This document shows positions 26,160-36,033 of a stretch of 64,000 bases of DNA, piece after piece. Each line of letters begins with the position of its first letter. Position 1 is the stretch's first letter. The notes under the pieces were generated by a model that searched no databases, was not told the DNA's origin, and saw only the letters and a list, made by a program, of their open reading frames with translations. Made by a program: the position numbers and the translations under genes. Source of the stretch: Mycobacterium sp. MFM001 (lineage in GTDB: Bacteria; Actinomycetota; Actinomycetes; Mycobacteriales; Mycobacteriaceae); assembly GCF_003402475.1 (NCBI RefSeq), contig NZ_BFAB01000015.1, positions 41,110-105,109 on the forward strand. Direction: 5' to 3'.

Positions 26160-26836
26160 CAGTTGCCGCCCTCCGGATACTTCAGGTCGTAGCCGGTCAT
26201 GTGGCCGTTCTCGTCCTCGTGCACGATCACGCGCATCCGGTAGGGCTGGGACGGTTTGTTGACGCCGTCGATGTCGGTGACCGTGACCCGGACCGACACC
26301 AGCACCGACGCGTTGTCGGTGACGCTGTCGATCTCCTCCAGCGCAGCCCCGTTGACGACCGCTTCTGAGGTCGCGTTGGTGTGCCGAAAGAGAGCCTTGA
26401 TGTTTTCGACGTTGTTGTTGGAGCTCAGCATGCCGCGCAGGGGTCCACTGGTGCCGTCGTAGAACCGGCGCACGCTCTCGTCGATGTTGTCCTGCGTGTA
26501 GCTGAACATGTTGACGACGGTTTGGGTAGCCGTGTCGACGAAGCGCTGGTCGCGGGCCTGCGCGGCGTCCGCATGGCGCTGCTGCACCACCAGGACCGAC
26601 AGCGCCGCGCTCAGCGCGCCGATCCCGACCAGCCCGGCCACCAGCGCGATCAGCCCGACGAGCCGGCGGTTGGCGGGCCGGCGCTGCGGCGGCCCGAGCG
26701 GCGTGGCCCGCCTCTTGACCGGTTCGGCCGGCGCCTCGACACGGACGGTGGCCATCGCTGCTTCGCCCCCGGTCGGGCCGGCCGCGCGCGAAGCCCGCCG
26801 ACGCGCGCGCCGCGTCGTCGGTTCTTCCTCGCTCAC
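26159..26836 (-). CDS. mam4A: Mce-associated membrane protein Mam4A
   Basis: 225 residues: an Arg/Ala-rich cytoplasmic N-terminus (about 1-55; RRARRRASRAAG), one membrane segment (LVGLIALVAGLVGIGALSAALSV region), then a periplasmic domain containing YTQDNIDESVRRFYDG, a pattern shared by Mam proteins. The homologue in M. tuberculosis is Rv3493c. It overlaps mce4F by 4 bp and mam4B by 1 bp, so the genes are translationally coupled. Confidence 0.88.
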   Translation of the reverse strand: MSEEEPTTRRARRRASRAAGPTGGEAAMATVRVEAPAEPVKRRATPLGPPQRRPANRRLVGLIALVAGLVGIGALSAALSVLVVQQRHADAAQARDQRFVDTATQTVVNMFSYTQDNIDESVRRFYDGTSGPLRGMLSSNNNVENIKALFRHTNATSEAVVNGAALEEIDSVTDNASVLVSVRVTVTDIDGVNKPSQPYRMRVIVHEDENGHMTGYDLKYPEGGN

Positions 26837-28545
26837 AACTGCCTCGGATCGCGCATCAGGTCCACCCAGGTCTCGGCGCTCGATGATCTGCCGGGCGCGA
26901 AGATACCAGTGCCACCTGCCGGGTCCTGAAACGTTCCCGTGCTGTCGTCGTAGGTGGTGTAGGCCGTACCGCTAGCCTGCGGCACCGGCCCCGGCGGCGG
27001 ACCCCACGGCTTTTCGGGCGGGGGGAATGGCGGCGGGGGTGAGAGGCCTTCCGGTGGTCCGGGTGGCGGAACCGCCTTCGGGAACGGAATCATCGGCGGC
27101 TGCGGCGGGTAGGGCGCCGGCGGTATCCACGCCTGGCGTCCGTCAGTGCCACCGGTGTTGGGCGGCGGCGGCGTCGGGAACGGCTGATGCGGTGCCGGCC
27201 CCGGTCCCGGCACCACCCCGGGCGGGGGCGGTCCCACGATCGGTGTGCCCGGATCCGGGTCGGCGCCCGGCGGGATGTACGGGAACTTGTTGGGCGGCAA
27301 GATGTTCAGCCCATTCGTCACCGGCGTGCCGTAGGGGATCGGCGGTCCGCGCCACGGGTTGGTGCCGATCGGCACATAGCCGCGCGGGTCACGACACAGC
27401 GCCACCGTCGGTGCCCGCTTGCCCGGAAACTCCTGACACGGGTAGTTGCGGGCGCCACGCACCGTGGACGGGTCGTTCTGGGCGGTCTTGCAGTACAAGT
27501 CGTTCGGGATCTCGCGCACCGTCTCGTCGGCGGGCGTCCGGATCAGCGGCGGCGGAATGAAACCGGTGTTGCAGGGCGGCGGGTCGATGTTGATCTTGAA
27601 GTCCAGCTTTGCGCCCTCGTCCTGCGGTTCGCCGTTGGCGGCGGTGATGATCGCCGCGAACAGCGCCGGCAACACGACCAGCAGGTGTTCGAGCGACTTG
27701 TGGTAGATCACGCCGACCCGGCCCAGGTTGGCCAGGTTGGCCGCCAGCATCGGGAACGACGGCCGGATGCCCGAGAACGCGGTGTTGGCCTCGTCGGCGG
27801 CCGGCGGCACGACGCCCAGCAGGGTGCGAAGCTGCGGATCGGCTTGCCGGACCTCGGAAGTGAAGTGCGCCAACCCATCCGCCAGCGACTTGATGTCGTC
27901 TCCGGCGCGGATCTGGGCCTGCAGGAACGGGCCCACCTGGTCGACCAGCTGCTCGGTCTGCGGGAAGTTGGCGTTGGCCTCGTCCACCAGCAGCCGTGAC
28001 GACTCGATCAGCCGGGCCAATTCGGGCCCGGATCCGTTGAACGCCTTGAACGTTTCGTGCAGCAGCTCCCGCAGCCGGGTGTCGGCCACGCTGTTGACCA
28101 GCGTCTCGGACTGGCGCAGCAGGGTGGCGATGTCCAGCGGGATGCGGGTGTTGTCCCGCGCGATGACGGACCCGTTGTGCAGCTTGGTCGAGGCCGGATT
28201 GTCCGGTGGCACCAAGTCGATGTACTGCTCACCAATGGCCGACACGCTTTTCACGGTGGCGGTCACGTTCGACGGGACCGTGGTGCCGCTGTTCAGCCGC
28301 ATGACCGCGTCGACGCCGTGCGGGTTCAGCCCGACCGACTCCACCCGGCCGACTGCGACCCCGCGGTAGGTGACGTTGGCGTTCTTGTACAACCCGCCGC
28401 CGGCGACGAAGTCGGCGGTCACCCGGTAGGTGCCGATGCCGAGCGCGGCAGGCAACCGCAGGTAGAAGATCGCCATCACCGCGACGGTGATCACGGTGAC
28501 CACGCCGAAGATGGTCAGCTGGGTTCTGGTCAGGCGATCGAGCAT
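26833..28545 (-). CDS. mce4F: Mce-family protein Mce4F
   Basis: 570 residues: an N-terminal membrane anchor (TIFGVVTVITVAVMAIFYL), the MCE domain (about 35-115; GGLYKNANVTYRGVAVGRV), a helical tube-forming region to about 330, and a long C-terminal tail rich in Pro and Gly (about 380-545; PPGPPEGLSPPPPFPPPEKP). Mce4A-F form the sterol-conducting assembly in the cell envelope, powered by YrbE4AB with the MceG ATPase, which is encoded elsewhere. Starts at ATG in TGATG with mce4E. Confidence 0.93.
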   Translation of the reverse strand: MLDRLTRTQLTIFGVVTVITVAVMAIFYLRLPAALGIGTYRVTADFVAGGGLYKNANVTYRGVAVGRVESVGLNPHGVDAVMRLNSGTTVPSNVTATVKSVSAIGEQYIDLVPPDNPASTKLHNGSVIARDNTRIPLDIATLLRQSETLVNSVADTRLRELLHETFKAFNGSGPELARLIESSRLLVDEANANFPQTEQLVDQVGPFLQAQIRAGDDIKSLADGLAHFTSEVRQADPQLRTLLGVVPPAADEANTAFSGIRPSFPMLAANLANLGRVGVIYHKSLEHLLVVLPALFAAIITAANGEPQDEGAKLDFKINIDPPPCNTGFIPPPLIRTPADETVREIPNDLYCKTAQNDPSTVRGARNYPCQEFPGKRAPTVALCRDPRGYVPIGTNPWRGPPIPYGTPVTNGLNILPPNKFPYIPPGADPDPGTPIVGPPPPGVVPGPGPAPHQPFPTPPPPNTGGTDGRQAWIPPAPYPPQPPMIPFPKAVPPPGPPEGLSPPPPFPPPEKPWGPPPGPVPQASGTAYTTYDDSTGTFQDPAGGTGIFAPGRSSSAETWVDLMRDPRQL

Positions 28546-29705
28546 CAGTGATTGCTTTCCGAGTACCCCGGAGGGATCTTGAACGGGTCAGCCGCCTGGC
28601 CGGACAAGTTGGCCATTGACCCGAGCAAAAAGTCTGGCGGATTGAGGATTTCGTCCATGTGCAGCATGTTCGGGTCGAGCGGCCACGAAGTGGTGAAGAA
28701 CGTCTCACCGAGCCGGCGCACCGTGAGGTCGAAGGTGGTGAACACGTTGAGGTAGTCGCCGCGCACCGCCTGCTTGATGCCGAAGTTGGGGAACGGGAAC
28801 GTCAGCAAGATCTGCAGCGAGCTGACGAATTCCTTGCGGCTGTCGGCCAGCGCCTTGGTCACCGAGTAGAGGCTTTTGACGTCTTCGGTGAAATCCACCT
28901 TGGTTTCGGCGAGCACATGCGAGGCGACGGTTGCCACCCTCTTGAGCGCGGCGAACGCGTCGATGATGTGGTCGCGATTCTTGTTGAGCACCAACAGCGC
29001 CTCGGGCAGCGAATCCAGCGCCCGGCCCAGGCTGTCCTTGTTGTGCGCCAGGATCGCCGAGAACTGGTCCAATCCGTCGATGGCGGCGATGATGTCGTTG
29101 ACCTGTTTGTTCAGCCCCGCAGTCAGCTCGGCGAGTCTGGGCACCAGGTCGACGAACTGGCCTTGCCGGCCCGCCACCGCCTTGTACGTCTCGTCGGTGA
29201 TCTCTTGCAGCGCACCGAGATTGCCCTTGTTGACCACCACGCCGAGTGCCGCGAGGACCTCTTCGGTGGTGGGATAGCGACTGGTGCGCGACTCTTGGAT
29301 GGTCGAGCCGTCGCGCAGCCTGCCCACCGGTTTCTGGTCCGTCGGGGCGGCCAGCTCGATGTGCTGGGAGCCCAACAGCGACGTCTGCGCCACCTTGGCG
29401 GTCGCATTGGCCGGCAACACCACGTTGCGGTCCAGTCCCAACTTGACTGCGGCAAAGAAACTTCCGTCCGGGCGCTGGATCGCGTCGATTCCCGACACGC
29501 TGCCGACGGTGACGTCGTCGACCATGACCGGCGAGTTCTGTGGCAGGGTGGCGACGTCGGCCAAATCGACGGTGATCGAGTAGGCGCCGACGCCATGGCC
29601 GGCGGTGCCGGGCAGCGAGAGGGAGTTCAGCCCGCCGAACTTGCAACCGGCCAGCAGCATGCCGCTCGCTGCAATTGCCGTGCCGCGCACCATCATCCGC
29701 TTCAT
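28545..29705 (-). CDS. mce4E: Mce-family lipoprotein Mce4E (LprN)
   Basis: 386 residues from ATG 29705, which overlaps the mce4D TGA (ATGA). The signal peptide ends in a lipobox (SGMLLAGC, cysteine at about 20), so the protein is lipid-anchored, as known for LprN. The MCE domain follows (about 45-125), then a coiled helical domain. The open frame extends upstream through mce4D in another frame, but that part is a shadow. Central component of the sterol importer. Confidence 0.93.
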   Translation of the reverse strand: MKRMMVRGTAIAASGMLLAGCKFGGLNSLSLPGTAGHGVGAYSITVDLADVATLPQNSPVMVDDVTVGSVSGIDAIQRPDGSFFAAVKLGLDRNVVLPANATAKVAQTSLLGSQHIELAAPTDQKPVGRLRDGSTIQESRTSRYPTTEEVLAALGVVVNKGNLGALQEITDETYKAVAGRQGQFVDLVPRLAELTAGLNKQVNDIIAAIDGLDQFSAILAHNKDSLGRALDSLPEALLVLNKNRDHIIDAFAALKRVATVASHVLAETKVDFTEDVKSLYSVTKALADSRKEFVSSLQILLTFPFPNFGIKQAVRGDYLNVFTTFDLTVRRLGETFFTTSWPLDPNMLHMDEILNPPDFLLGSMANLSGQAADPFKIPPGYSESNH

Positions 29706-31114
29706 CGGCCCGCTCCCTGCTCTGCGGGCAGTGGTCCGGGCGCCGGACCGGCCGGTGCAGCGGCAGGCGCGGGTGCGGCTCCCGGAGCGGGTGCGGGAGC
29801 GGGACCGGGTGCCGGGGCGTTCGACGGCGCGGGCGGCACCAGCATGGCCTGCAGGTCGTCCGGGCTGGGCGGATGCACCCCGGGCGCCGGTATCCAGGTC
29901 AGCTCCGGAATCGGTGTCTGCGCCTTGGCCTCGGTGGCCGGGGTGTCGTAGATGATCTGACCCTTGTAGGCGGTGATCGAGTTGATCGGGTGGAACATCA
30001 TCGGCGGGTAGTTCGCGGTCAGTCTGCGCAGCGGCGGAGCCAGCCGCTCCCGGCATATCTCGGCGCGCTTGTAGTAGTCGGGCGCCACCAGCCCGGCGGC
30101 GGTGTCGAACGAACCGCCGCAGATGAACTGGACCGGGTTGGAGAAGTTGGGAATCGACAACAGGCCGTTGAGCGTGCCCTGAGCGGGGTCGTAGATGTTG
30201 TAGAAGTTGCTGATCCCGGGGCCCGCGACGTGCAGCACCTGCTCGATGTTCTCGCTCTGGTCGCTGAGCGTCTTGGTCAGATCGGCAAGTTTGTTGACCG
30301 TCCCGATCAGCGTCGAGTTGTTCTGGTGCAGAAAGTCTTTGACGTCGCCGAGGGCCTGGTTGAGCGTGCCGAGCGTTTGGTCAAGGTGCTCGGAGCTCTT
30401 GGCGAGCACCTGCGAGACCGAAGCGACGTGTCCGGCGAACGAGACGATCTGTTCGTTGCTCGACGACAACGCTTCGACCAACACCTGCAAGTTCTTGACT
30501 GTGCCGAAGACGTCGGTGCGCGAATCCCCCAGCCGGCCGGCGGCTTGCGACAGCTCACGCAGCGCGGCGTGGAACGAGTCGCCGTTGCCGTCGAACGTGT
30601 CGGCGGCCTGATTGATCAGCTTGCCCAACGGCCCCTGCATCTGTCCCGCGGTGGGACTGAGCTTGTCGGCCAAATCCTTCAGCGCCTCTTTGACCTCGTC
30701 CCATTCCACCGGCACCGCGGTGTGAGAAAGATCGATGCTCGCGCCGTCGGACAGCGCCGGACCGCCAGTGTAGGCCGGGGCGAGCTGAATGAACCGCGCG
30801 GCAACCAGATTGGGCGACATGATGACCGCCCGCGCATCCTGTGGCACCTTGATGCCGCGGTCGACCGACATGGTGATCTTCACGTCCGATGCACGGGGTT
30901 CGATCGAATCGATCTTGCCCACCGGCACCCCGACAATGCGCACCTGGTCGCCGGGATACAGCCCGACAGCCGAGGTGAAGTAGCCGACGATCTTGTGGCC
31001 GGTGCGTGCCGGCCAGACCAGGTAGGCGCCGGCCGCGATCAGGACCGCAAGCGTGAGCGCCAGAGTCAGCCGCAGTGCGCGACTGCGTTCTTGCAGAGAC
31101 GACAACACGGTCAT
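29702..31114 (-). CDS. mce4D: Mce-family protein Mce4D
   Basis: 470 residues: membrane anchor (LRLTLALTLAVLIAAGAYLVW), MCE domain (about 40-115; SAVGLYPGDQVRIVGVPVGK), helical region (to about 290), and a low-complexity Ala/Pro tail from about 425 (APAPGPAPAPAPGA-type repeats). The tail makes it longer than the 451-residue M. tuberculosis protein as I recall it. Coupled to mce4C and mce4E by 4-bp overlaps. Confidence 0.93.
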   Translation of the reverse strand: MTVLSSLQERSRALRLTLALTLAVLIAAGAYLVWPARTGHKIVGYFTSAVGLYPGDQVRIVGVPVGKIDSIEPRASDVKITMSVDRGIKVPQDARAVIMSPNLVAARFIQLAPAYTGGPALSDGASIDLSHTAVPVEWDEVKEALKDLADKLSPTAGQMQGPLGKLINQAADTFDGNGDSFHAALRELSQAAGRLGDSRTDVFGTVKNLQVLVEALSSSNEQIVSFAGHVASVSQVLAKSSEHLDQTLGTLNQALGDVKDFLHQNNSTLIGTVNKLADLTKTLSDQSENIEQVLHVAGPGISNFYNIYDPAQGTLNGLLSIPNFSNPVQFICGGSFDTAAGLVAPDYYKRAEICRERLAPPLRRLTANYPPMMFHPINSITAYKGQIIYDTPATEAKAQTPIPELTWIPAPGVHPPSPDDLQAMLVPPAPSNAPAPGPAPAPAPGAAPAPAAAPAGPAPGPLPAEQGAGR

Positions 31115-32172
31115 GGCGACTGCGGCCTAATGATCCACCGCTCCTGGATAAGCCCGCGCAGATAATCTGCGAAGCTGTCCGGGAGCTTGCCGGGTTGGAA
31201 GACGGCGTCGAACATGATCCCGACGATCGGCGCCGGCACCACGCCGTAGACGTTCACGTTGAACCCGGGGCCGGAGCCCACCACCTCGCCCAGCGTGGTG
31301 GCGTACGCGGGCAACCGCTTCAGCGCCTCGGTGATGTATTCGTGGCGTTCGTTGAGCGTGTCGAGCACCAGGTTGAGTTTGGACAGCGCCGGGCCGAACT
31401 CCTTGCGGTTGTCGGCCACGAAGCCCGAAAGTTGTTGGGACACATCGCGGATTCCGGCGATCAGCTGACTCAGCGCAGCCCGGCGCGCATCCAGCGCGGC
31501 GAACAACTGGTTGCCGTCCAGAATCAGCTTGTTGACCTGCCCGGCGCGGTCCGCCAGCACCTCGGTCACCGACTTCGCGTGGGCCAGCAGGCTGGCCAGC
31601 GCTTCGTCGCGGCGGTTGAGAGTGCGCGACAGCGACGTCACACCGTCCAGCGCGCCGCGCAGTTGCGGGGTGGCGTCGTGCAGCGCATTGGTAATCACTT
31701 GCAGCGATTTCTCGAACTGGGCCTTGTCCAGGTCGCCGGCGTTGCGGCCCAGATCCTCCAGTGCGGAGCCCAGCGCATAGGGCGTGGTCGTCCGGCTCAG
31801 CGGGATTGTGGTGGCGCTACCGCTTCCCGCCGGCGTGACGGCGATCGACCGCTCGCCGAGGATGGTGTCGGTCCGAATCGATGCCAGCGATTGGCTGCCG
31901 ACGGCAATGCGGCGGTTCACGGTGAACGACACCTTGGCGGTGTCGCCGGCCAGCCCAACCGACTTCACCTGTCCCACTTTGATACCCGACACGTAGACGT
32001 CGTTGCCGGGCGTGATGCCGCCGGCGTCACTGAAGTAGGCGTCGTAGGACCTGCCCTGCGGCCAGAACGGCAGGCCGGTGTATCCGAATGCCACCAACAC
32101 GATGCAAATCACCAGGACCAAGCCGAAGATGCCGGTCCGCAGCGGATCGCCGGTGTCTGCCTTACTTGGCAA
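31111..32172 (-). CDS. mce4C: Mce-family protein Mce4C
   Basis: 353 residues: membrane anchor (FGLVLVICIVLVAFGY), MCE domain (about 40-115; DAGGITPGNDVYVSGIKVGQV) and the helical MCE C-terminal region, without a proline tail. Overlaps mce4B by 11 bp and mce4D by 4 bp. Confidence 0.93.
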   Translation of the reverse strand: MPSKADTGDPLRTGIFGLVLVICIVLVAFGYTGLPFWPQGRSYDAYFSDAGGITPGNDVYVSGIKVGQVKSVGLAGDTAKVSFTVNRRIAVGSQSLASIRTDTILGERSIAVTPAGSGSATTIPLSRTTTPYALGSALEDLGRNAGDLDKAQFEKSLQVITNALHDATPQLRGALDGVTSLSRTLNRRDEALASLLAHAKSVTEVLADRAGQVNKLILDGNQLFAALDARRAALSQLIAGIRDVSQQLSGFVADNRKEFGPALSKLNLVLDTLNERHEYITEALKRLPAYATTLGEVVGSGPGFNVNVYGVVPAPIVGIMFDAVFQPGKLPDSFADYLRGLIQERWIIRPQSP

Positions 32173-33211
32173 AAGCGCACCTCCCCTTGCTCGGATCGGG
32201 CTGGCCGCCCATCGGGATCAGGATGTCGCTGCCGGCCGGCCCGTTGATCTTGAGCGATACCGTGCAGAAGTAGATGTTGAAGTACGCCCCGTAGGCACCG
32301 AGCGCGGACAGTCGCAAATAGTCTTCGCCCAGCTGCTCGATGTCGTCGGCCACCTCGGCTTTTCGGTCGTCGAGTTCGGTGGCGATCGGCCGGGTGTTTT
32401 CGATGACGCCCTGCAGCGGCCGGCGGGCACCCTTCAACAGCTCGGTCAGATTCGTTTCCGCAGACGCCAGCGGCGGAATCGCACCCGCCACCGCGTCGCG
32501 ACCCTGCGCCAACCCCGTGATCAGTTGCTGCAGTTGGTCGATGCTGGCCGAGAATTGCGCGCCCTTCTCGTCGACTGTGGTCAGCACCGTGTTGAGGTTG
32601 TTGATCACGTCGCCGATGACCTGGTCGCGGGCGCCCAGCGCCGAGCCGAATGCGTTGGTGTTGGCCAGCAAGTCGGACAGCGCGCCGCCCTGGCCCTGCA
32701 GCAACTGGATGACGTAGCTGCTGACGGTGTTGACCTTGTCGGCGTCGAGACCCTTGAGCACCGGGCGCAGGCCGCCCAACAGCGCGTCGAGGTCGAGTGC
32801 CGGCTGGGTGTGGTGCTGGTCGATGGTCGCGCCCGGTGGCAGCTTGCGTAGTTCGCCTGGGCCCGAGGTGATTTCGAGGAACCGGTCGCCGACCAGGTTG
32901 TCGTAGCGGATCACCGCCCGCGTCGACGAGTACAGCGTGTAGCGCTTGTCCACCGTGAACGCCACGTCGACGGTGTTGTCCTTGTTGAGCTTGACGTCGC
33001 GCACCGCACCGACCGGCACCCCGGCGATGCGCACCTTCTGTCCGCCTTTCAACCGTGTCGCGTCGGAGAAGTTGGCGTGGTACAGGTTCGACGGGCCGAA
33101 CCGGAACTCGCCGAAAATCACCACCAGGCCGACGGCAACCAGCAGCATCGTCGCCGTGAAGATGCCGACCTTCACCATCATCGAGCGGTGCGACTCGTGC
33201 GGCGCGGTCAT
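32162..33211 (-). CDS. mce4B: Mce-family protein Mce4B
   Basis: 349 residues from ATG 33211, one base overlapping the mce4A TGA (TGATG), which gives the length known for Mce4B; the open frame further upstream is antisense to nothing but overlaps mce4A and was discarded. Membrane anchor (VGIFTATMLLVAVGLVVIF), MCE domain (NLYHANFSDATRLKGGQKVR; about 35-115) and a helical region ending in GGQPDPSKGRCAFAK. Confidence 0.93.
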   Translation of the reverse strand: MTAPHESHRSMMVKVGIFTATMLLVAVGLVVIFGEFRFGPSNLYHANFSDATRLKGGQKVRIAGVPVGAVRDVKLNKDNTVDVAFTVDKRYTLYSSTRAVIRYDNLVGDRFLEITSGPGELRKLPPGATIDQHHTQPALDLDALLGGLRPVLKGLDADKVNTVSSYVIQLLQGQGGALSDLLANTNAFGSALGARDQVIGDVINNLNTVLTTVDEKGAQFSASIDQLQQLITGLAQGRDAVAGAIPPLASAETNLTELLKGARRPLQGVIENTRPIATELDDRKAEVADDIEQLGEDYLRLSALGAYGAYFNIYFCTVSLKINGPAGSDILIPMGGQPDPSKGRCAFAK

Positions 33212-34413
33212 CAGAAATCGTCCCGTTCTGCGAAGGCGCCGTGGAACAGGAATTGCAGCGTCGATGGCGCATCCACCTGCATTTCGGTGAACGGCTCGTA
33301 CGGGATGTAGGCGTTGTCGGTCACCAGGAACGGCGAGCGGAACCAGGAGCCTTCGAACTGCTTGGTCGGAATGTCCGGCAGCCCACGGCAATTGGGACCG
33401 CCGGAGGCGTTGACGATCGGCAGACTCTCCGGATAGGTGTACGACGGCGCGCCGAGGATGAAGCTCGACGAGGTGAACAGGCCGGCCTTGCGCACACCGA
33501 GCAGCGGCGCGAACTCGTCGATGCCGCGCTGAATTCCCTTGAACATGCAGCCGAATTCCGGTGAGTAGTCGCCGGCGACCTTCAGCGGGGCCCGCATCCG
33601 CTTGAGGCCGTCGATGAGATCCTGCTCGGCCGGCGCGAGCGTGTCATAGGCGTTGTTGGCCAACCCAATCGTCGCCAACAGGGTGGCGTTGAGGTCGCCC
33701 TGTCGCTCGACGACGGTCTTGGCGATGGTCGGAGTGTTGTTGAACACGGTGACCAGGTCGGGGGCGGCGTCGGCGTAAATGTTGGCCACCGTGGCGGTGT
33801 TGGCGAAGTCCTGCTGCAGGGTAGGCAGTTTCGGATTCAGCTGGCGCGTCAGGGTATTCACCCCGGACAGCAGGTCGCCCAGGTCGTCACCGTGGCCGCG
33901 CAGGCCTTCGGCGACGGCGCTCAGTGTCGCGTTCAGGTCGACCGGGTCGATCTTGTGCAGCAGGTCGATCAGCGACTGGAATAACGTGTTGACTTCCAGC
34001 GAGACAGCCGAGGCCTGCACGTGCGCGCCCGGCCGCAACGACGTCTTCGAAGGTGACTGCGGCGGAATGAATTCCACCGACTTGGCGCCGAAGATCGTGT
34101 TGCTGGCGATGTGCACGGTGGCATTGGAGGGGATGTAGCGAATCTCGCCGCTGTCGATGGCGAGTTCGAGCTGAGCCTGGTCCCCGGAGTACCTGACGTT
34201 CTTGACCTTGCCGATCTGGATGCCCCGGTACTTCACCTTATTGTCGCGGTCCATCACCAAACCGGCCCGCGGCGCGGTCACGGTGACGGTGTCGGTCGAC
34301 GAAAACGCCGCGTTGTAAGACAGATACGTCAACAGCACAAAGCCCAGCAACAGAGAGGCCAGCAGCGCCGCTGCCAGCCTGACATGAGTTCGCCTTGCCC
34401 CTGTGCTTGCCAT
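33211..34413 (-). CDS. mce4A: Mce-family protein Mce4A
   Basis: 400 residues, same length as M. tuberculosis Mce4A from memory. Membrane anchor (LAAALLASLLLGFVLL), MCE domain (PRAGLVMDRDNKVKYRGIQI, about 45-125) and helical region with a C-terminal globular end. A GGGAG ribosome-binding site precedes the ATG, 8 bp after yrbE4B. Mce4A is needed for cholesterol import in M. tuberculosis. Confidence 0.95.
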   Translation of the reverse strand: MASTGARRTHVRLAAALLASLLLGFVLLTYLSYNAAFSSTDTVTVTAPRAGLVMDRDNKVKYRGIQIGKVKNVRYSGDQAQLELAIDSGEIRYIPSNATVHIASNTIFGAKSVEFIPPQSPSKTSLRPGAHVQASAVSLEVNTLFQSLIDLLHKIDPVDLNATLSAVAEGLRGHGDDLGDLLSGVNTLTRQLNPKLPTLQQDFANTATVANIYADAAPDLVTVFNNTPTIAKTVVERQGDLNATLLATIGLANNAYDTLAPAEQDLIDGLKRMRAPLKVAGDYSPEFGCMFKGIQRGIDEFAPLLGVRKAGLFTSSSFILGAPSYTYPESLPIVNASGGPNCRGLPDIPTKQFEGSWFRSPFLVTDNAYIPYEPFTEMQVDAPSTLQFLFHGAFAERDDF

Positions 34414-34421
34414 CGCTCCCT

Positions 34422-35264
34422 TTATCCGGAGAGGTTGAAATTACCGGACGCGCCGTAAACGGCCAGCGAGATGAACAAAGTAATGACGACGACGACGATC
34501 AGCGACGTGCGCACCGCCTGGCCGACCGCCAGCCCGACGCCCACCGGTCCGCCAGAAGCGTTGTAGCCGTAGTAGGTATGGACCAGCATCACGGCGATCG
34601 ACATGACGATCGCCTGCAGGAACGACCACAGCAGATCGCTCGGATTGAGGAACGTATTGAAGTAGTGGTCGTACAGACCCGCCGACTGCCCGTTGATGAA
34701 CACCGTGGTGAACCGGGCGGCGAAGAACGACGCCAGCACCGCCAGTGAGTACAGCGGGACGATCGCGATCAGCCCGGCGATCAACCGCGTCGACACCAGA
34801 TAGGAGACCGAGTGCACGGCCATCGACTCGATGGCGTCGATCTCCTCCGCCACCCGCATCGCGCCCAATTGCGCAGTGGTGCCGGCACCGATCGTCGCGG
34901 CCAGCGCAATGCCGGCCACGACAGGGGCGACGATGCGGACATTGAGGAACGCCGAGAGGAACCCGGTCAGCGCCTCGATGCCGATGTTGCCCAGCGACTC
35001 GTAGCCCTGCACCGCGATGACGCCGCCGGATGCCAGCGTCAGAAACGCTGCGACGCCCACCGTCCCGCCGATCAGCACCAGCGCGCCGGTGCCCATCGTC
35101 ATCTCGGCGATCAGCCGGATGGTCTCCTTGCGATAGCGGCCGAACGCATTGGGGATGTAGCGCATCGATTCGCCGTAGAACAGCGCCTGCTCGCCGAAGT
35201 TGTCGACCGGTCCGGCGAACCGGGACATGAAGCGGCGGAAGCGCAGCGTGGCGTCGTAACTCAT
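34422..35264 (-). CDS. yrbE4B: permease YrbE4B
   Basis: 280-residue MlaE/YrbE-type integral membrane protein with about five or six hydrophobic segments (GTGALVLIGGTVGVAAFLTL, VGIALAATIGAGTTAQLGAM, LIAGLIAIVPLYSLAVLASFF, a C-terminal VVVVITLFISLAVYG) and the conserved EEIDAIESMAV loop that contacts the ATPase. It forms the permease with YrbE4A. Confidence 0.95.
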   Translation of the reverse strand: MSYDATLRFRRFMSRFAGPVDNFGEQALFYGESMRYIPNAFGRYRKETIRLIAEMTMGTGALVLIGGTVGVAAFLTLASGGVIAVQGYESLGNIGIEALTGFLSAFLNVRIVAPVVAGIALAATIGAGTTAQLGAMRVAEEIDAIESMAVHSVSYLVSTRLIAGLIAIVPLYSLAVLASFFAARFTTVFINGQSAGLYDHYFNTFLNPSDLLWSFLQAIVMSIAVMLVHTYYGYNASGGPVGVGLAVGQAVRTSLIVVVVITLFISLAVYGASGNFNLSG

Positions 35265-35268
35265 GGCA

Positions 35269-36033
35269 TCACCGGGCCAGCACCCGCACGCCGATGGCCG
35301 TCATGATCACGTTGATCACGAACAGGCAGATGAACGCGTACACCACGGTCTCGTTGACGGCGACGCCGACGCCCTTCGGCCCGCCCTTGACCGTCAATCC
35401 CCGGTAGCAGCCGACCAGGCCGGCGACGACACCGAACAACAACGCCTTCACCTCGGAGAGCACCAGCTCACCCAGGTGCGTCAGCACGGTCAGGCCGTTG
35501 ACGAACGCGCCTGGGTTGACGCCCTGCAACAACACCGAGAAGACATAGCCACCGGCAATGCCGATCGCCGACACCAGACCGTTCAAAAGCAGCGCGACGA
35601 ACGTCGACGCCAGCACCCGGGGCACCACCAGCCGATGGATCGGGTCGATGCCGAGCACCCGCATCGCGTCGATTTCCTCGCGGATGGTGCGGGCGCCGAG
35701 GTCCGCGCAGATCGCGGTGGCGCCGGCGCCGGCAACCACCAGCACGGTGACGACGGGACCGAGCTGGGTGATGGTCCCGAATGCGGTGCCCGCCCCGGAC
35801 AGGTCGGCGGCACCGAGTTCGCGCAGCAGAATGTTGAGGGTGAAGGCCACCAGCACGGTGAACGGGATGGCCACCAGCAGCGTCGGGATCAGCGAGACAC
35901 GGGCGATCATCCAGGTCTGGTCGAGGAATTCTCGGAACTGGAATGGTCGCCGGAACATCGCGCGGAATGTCTCCAGCGACATCTCGACGAACCCGCCCAC
36001 GGCCCGGGCCGGAACCGCGAGCTGTCCGATCAA
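35269..36033 (-). CDS. yrbE4A: permease YrbE4A (TTG start)
   Basis: 254 residues from a TTG at 36031-36033, starting just before IGQLAVPARAVGG, which matches the known length and N-terminus of YrbE4A as I recall it. GAAGGGA lies about 8-14 nt upstream. A longer frame to an ATG at 36066 adds a basic unmatched stretch. MlaE-type permease with REEIDAMRVLGIDP for ATPase coupling. It is the first gene of the ten-gene mce4 operon, with a KstR-type promoter region upstream. Confidence 0.93.
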   Translation of the reverse strand: MIGQLAVPARAVGGFVEMSLETFRAMFRRPFQFREFLDQTWMIARVSLIPTLLVAIPFTVLVAFTLNILLRELGAADLSGAGTAFGTITQLGPVVTVLVVAGAGATAICADLGARTIREEIDAMRVLGIDPIHRLVVPRVLASTFVALLLNGLVSAIGIAGGYVFSVLLQGVNPGAFVNGLTVLTHLGELVLSEVKALLFGVVAGLVGCYRGLTVKGGPKGVGVAVNETVVYAFICLFVINVIMTAIGVRVLAR

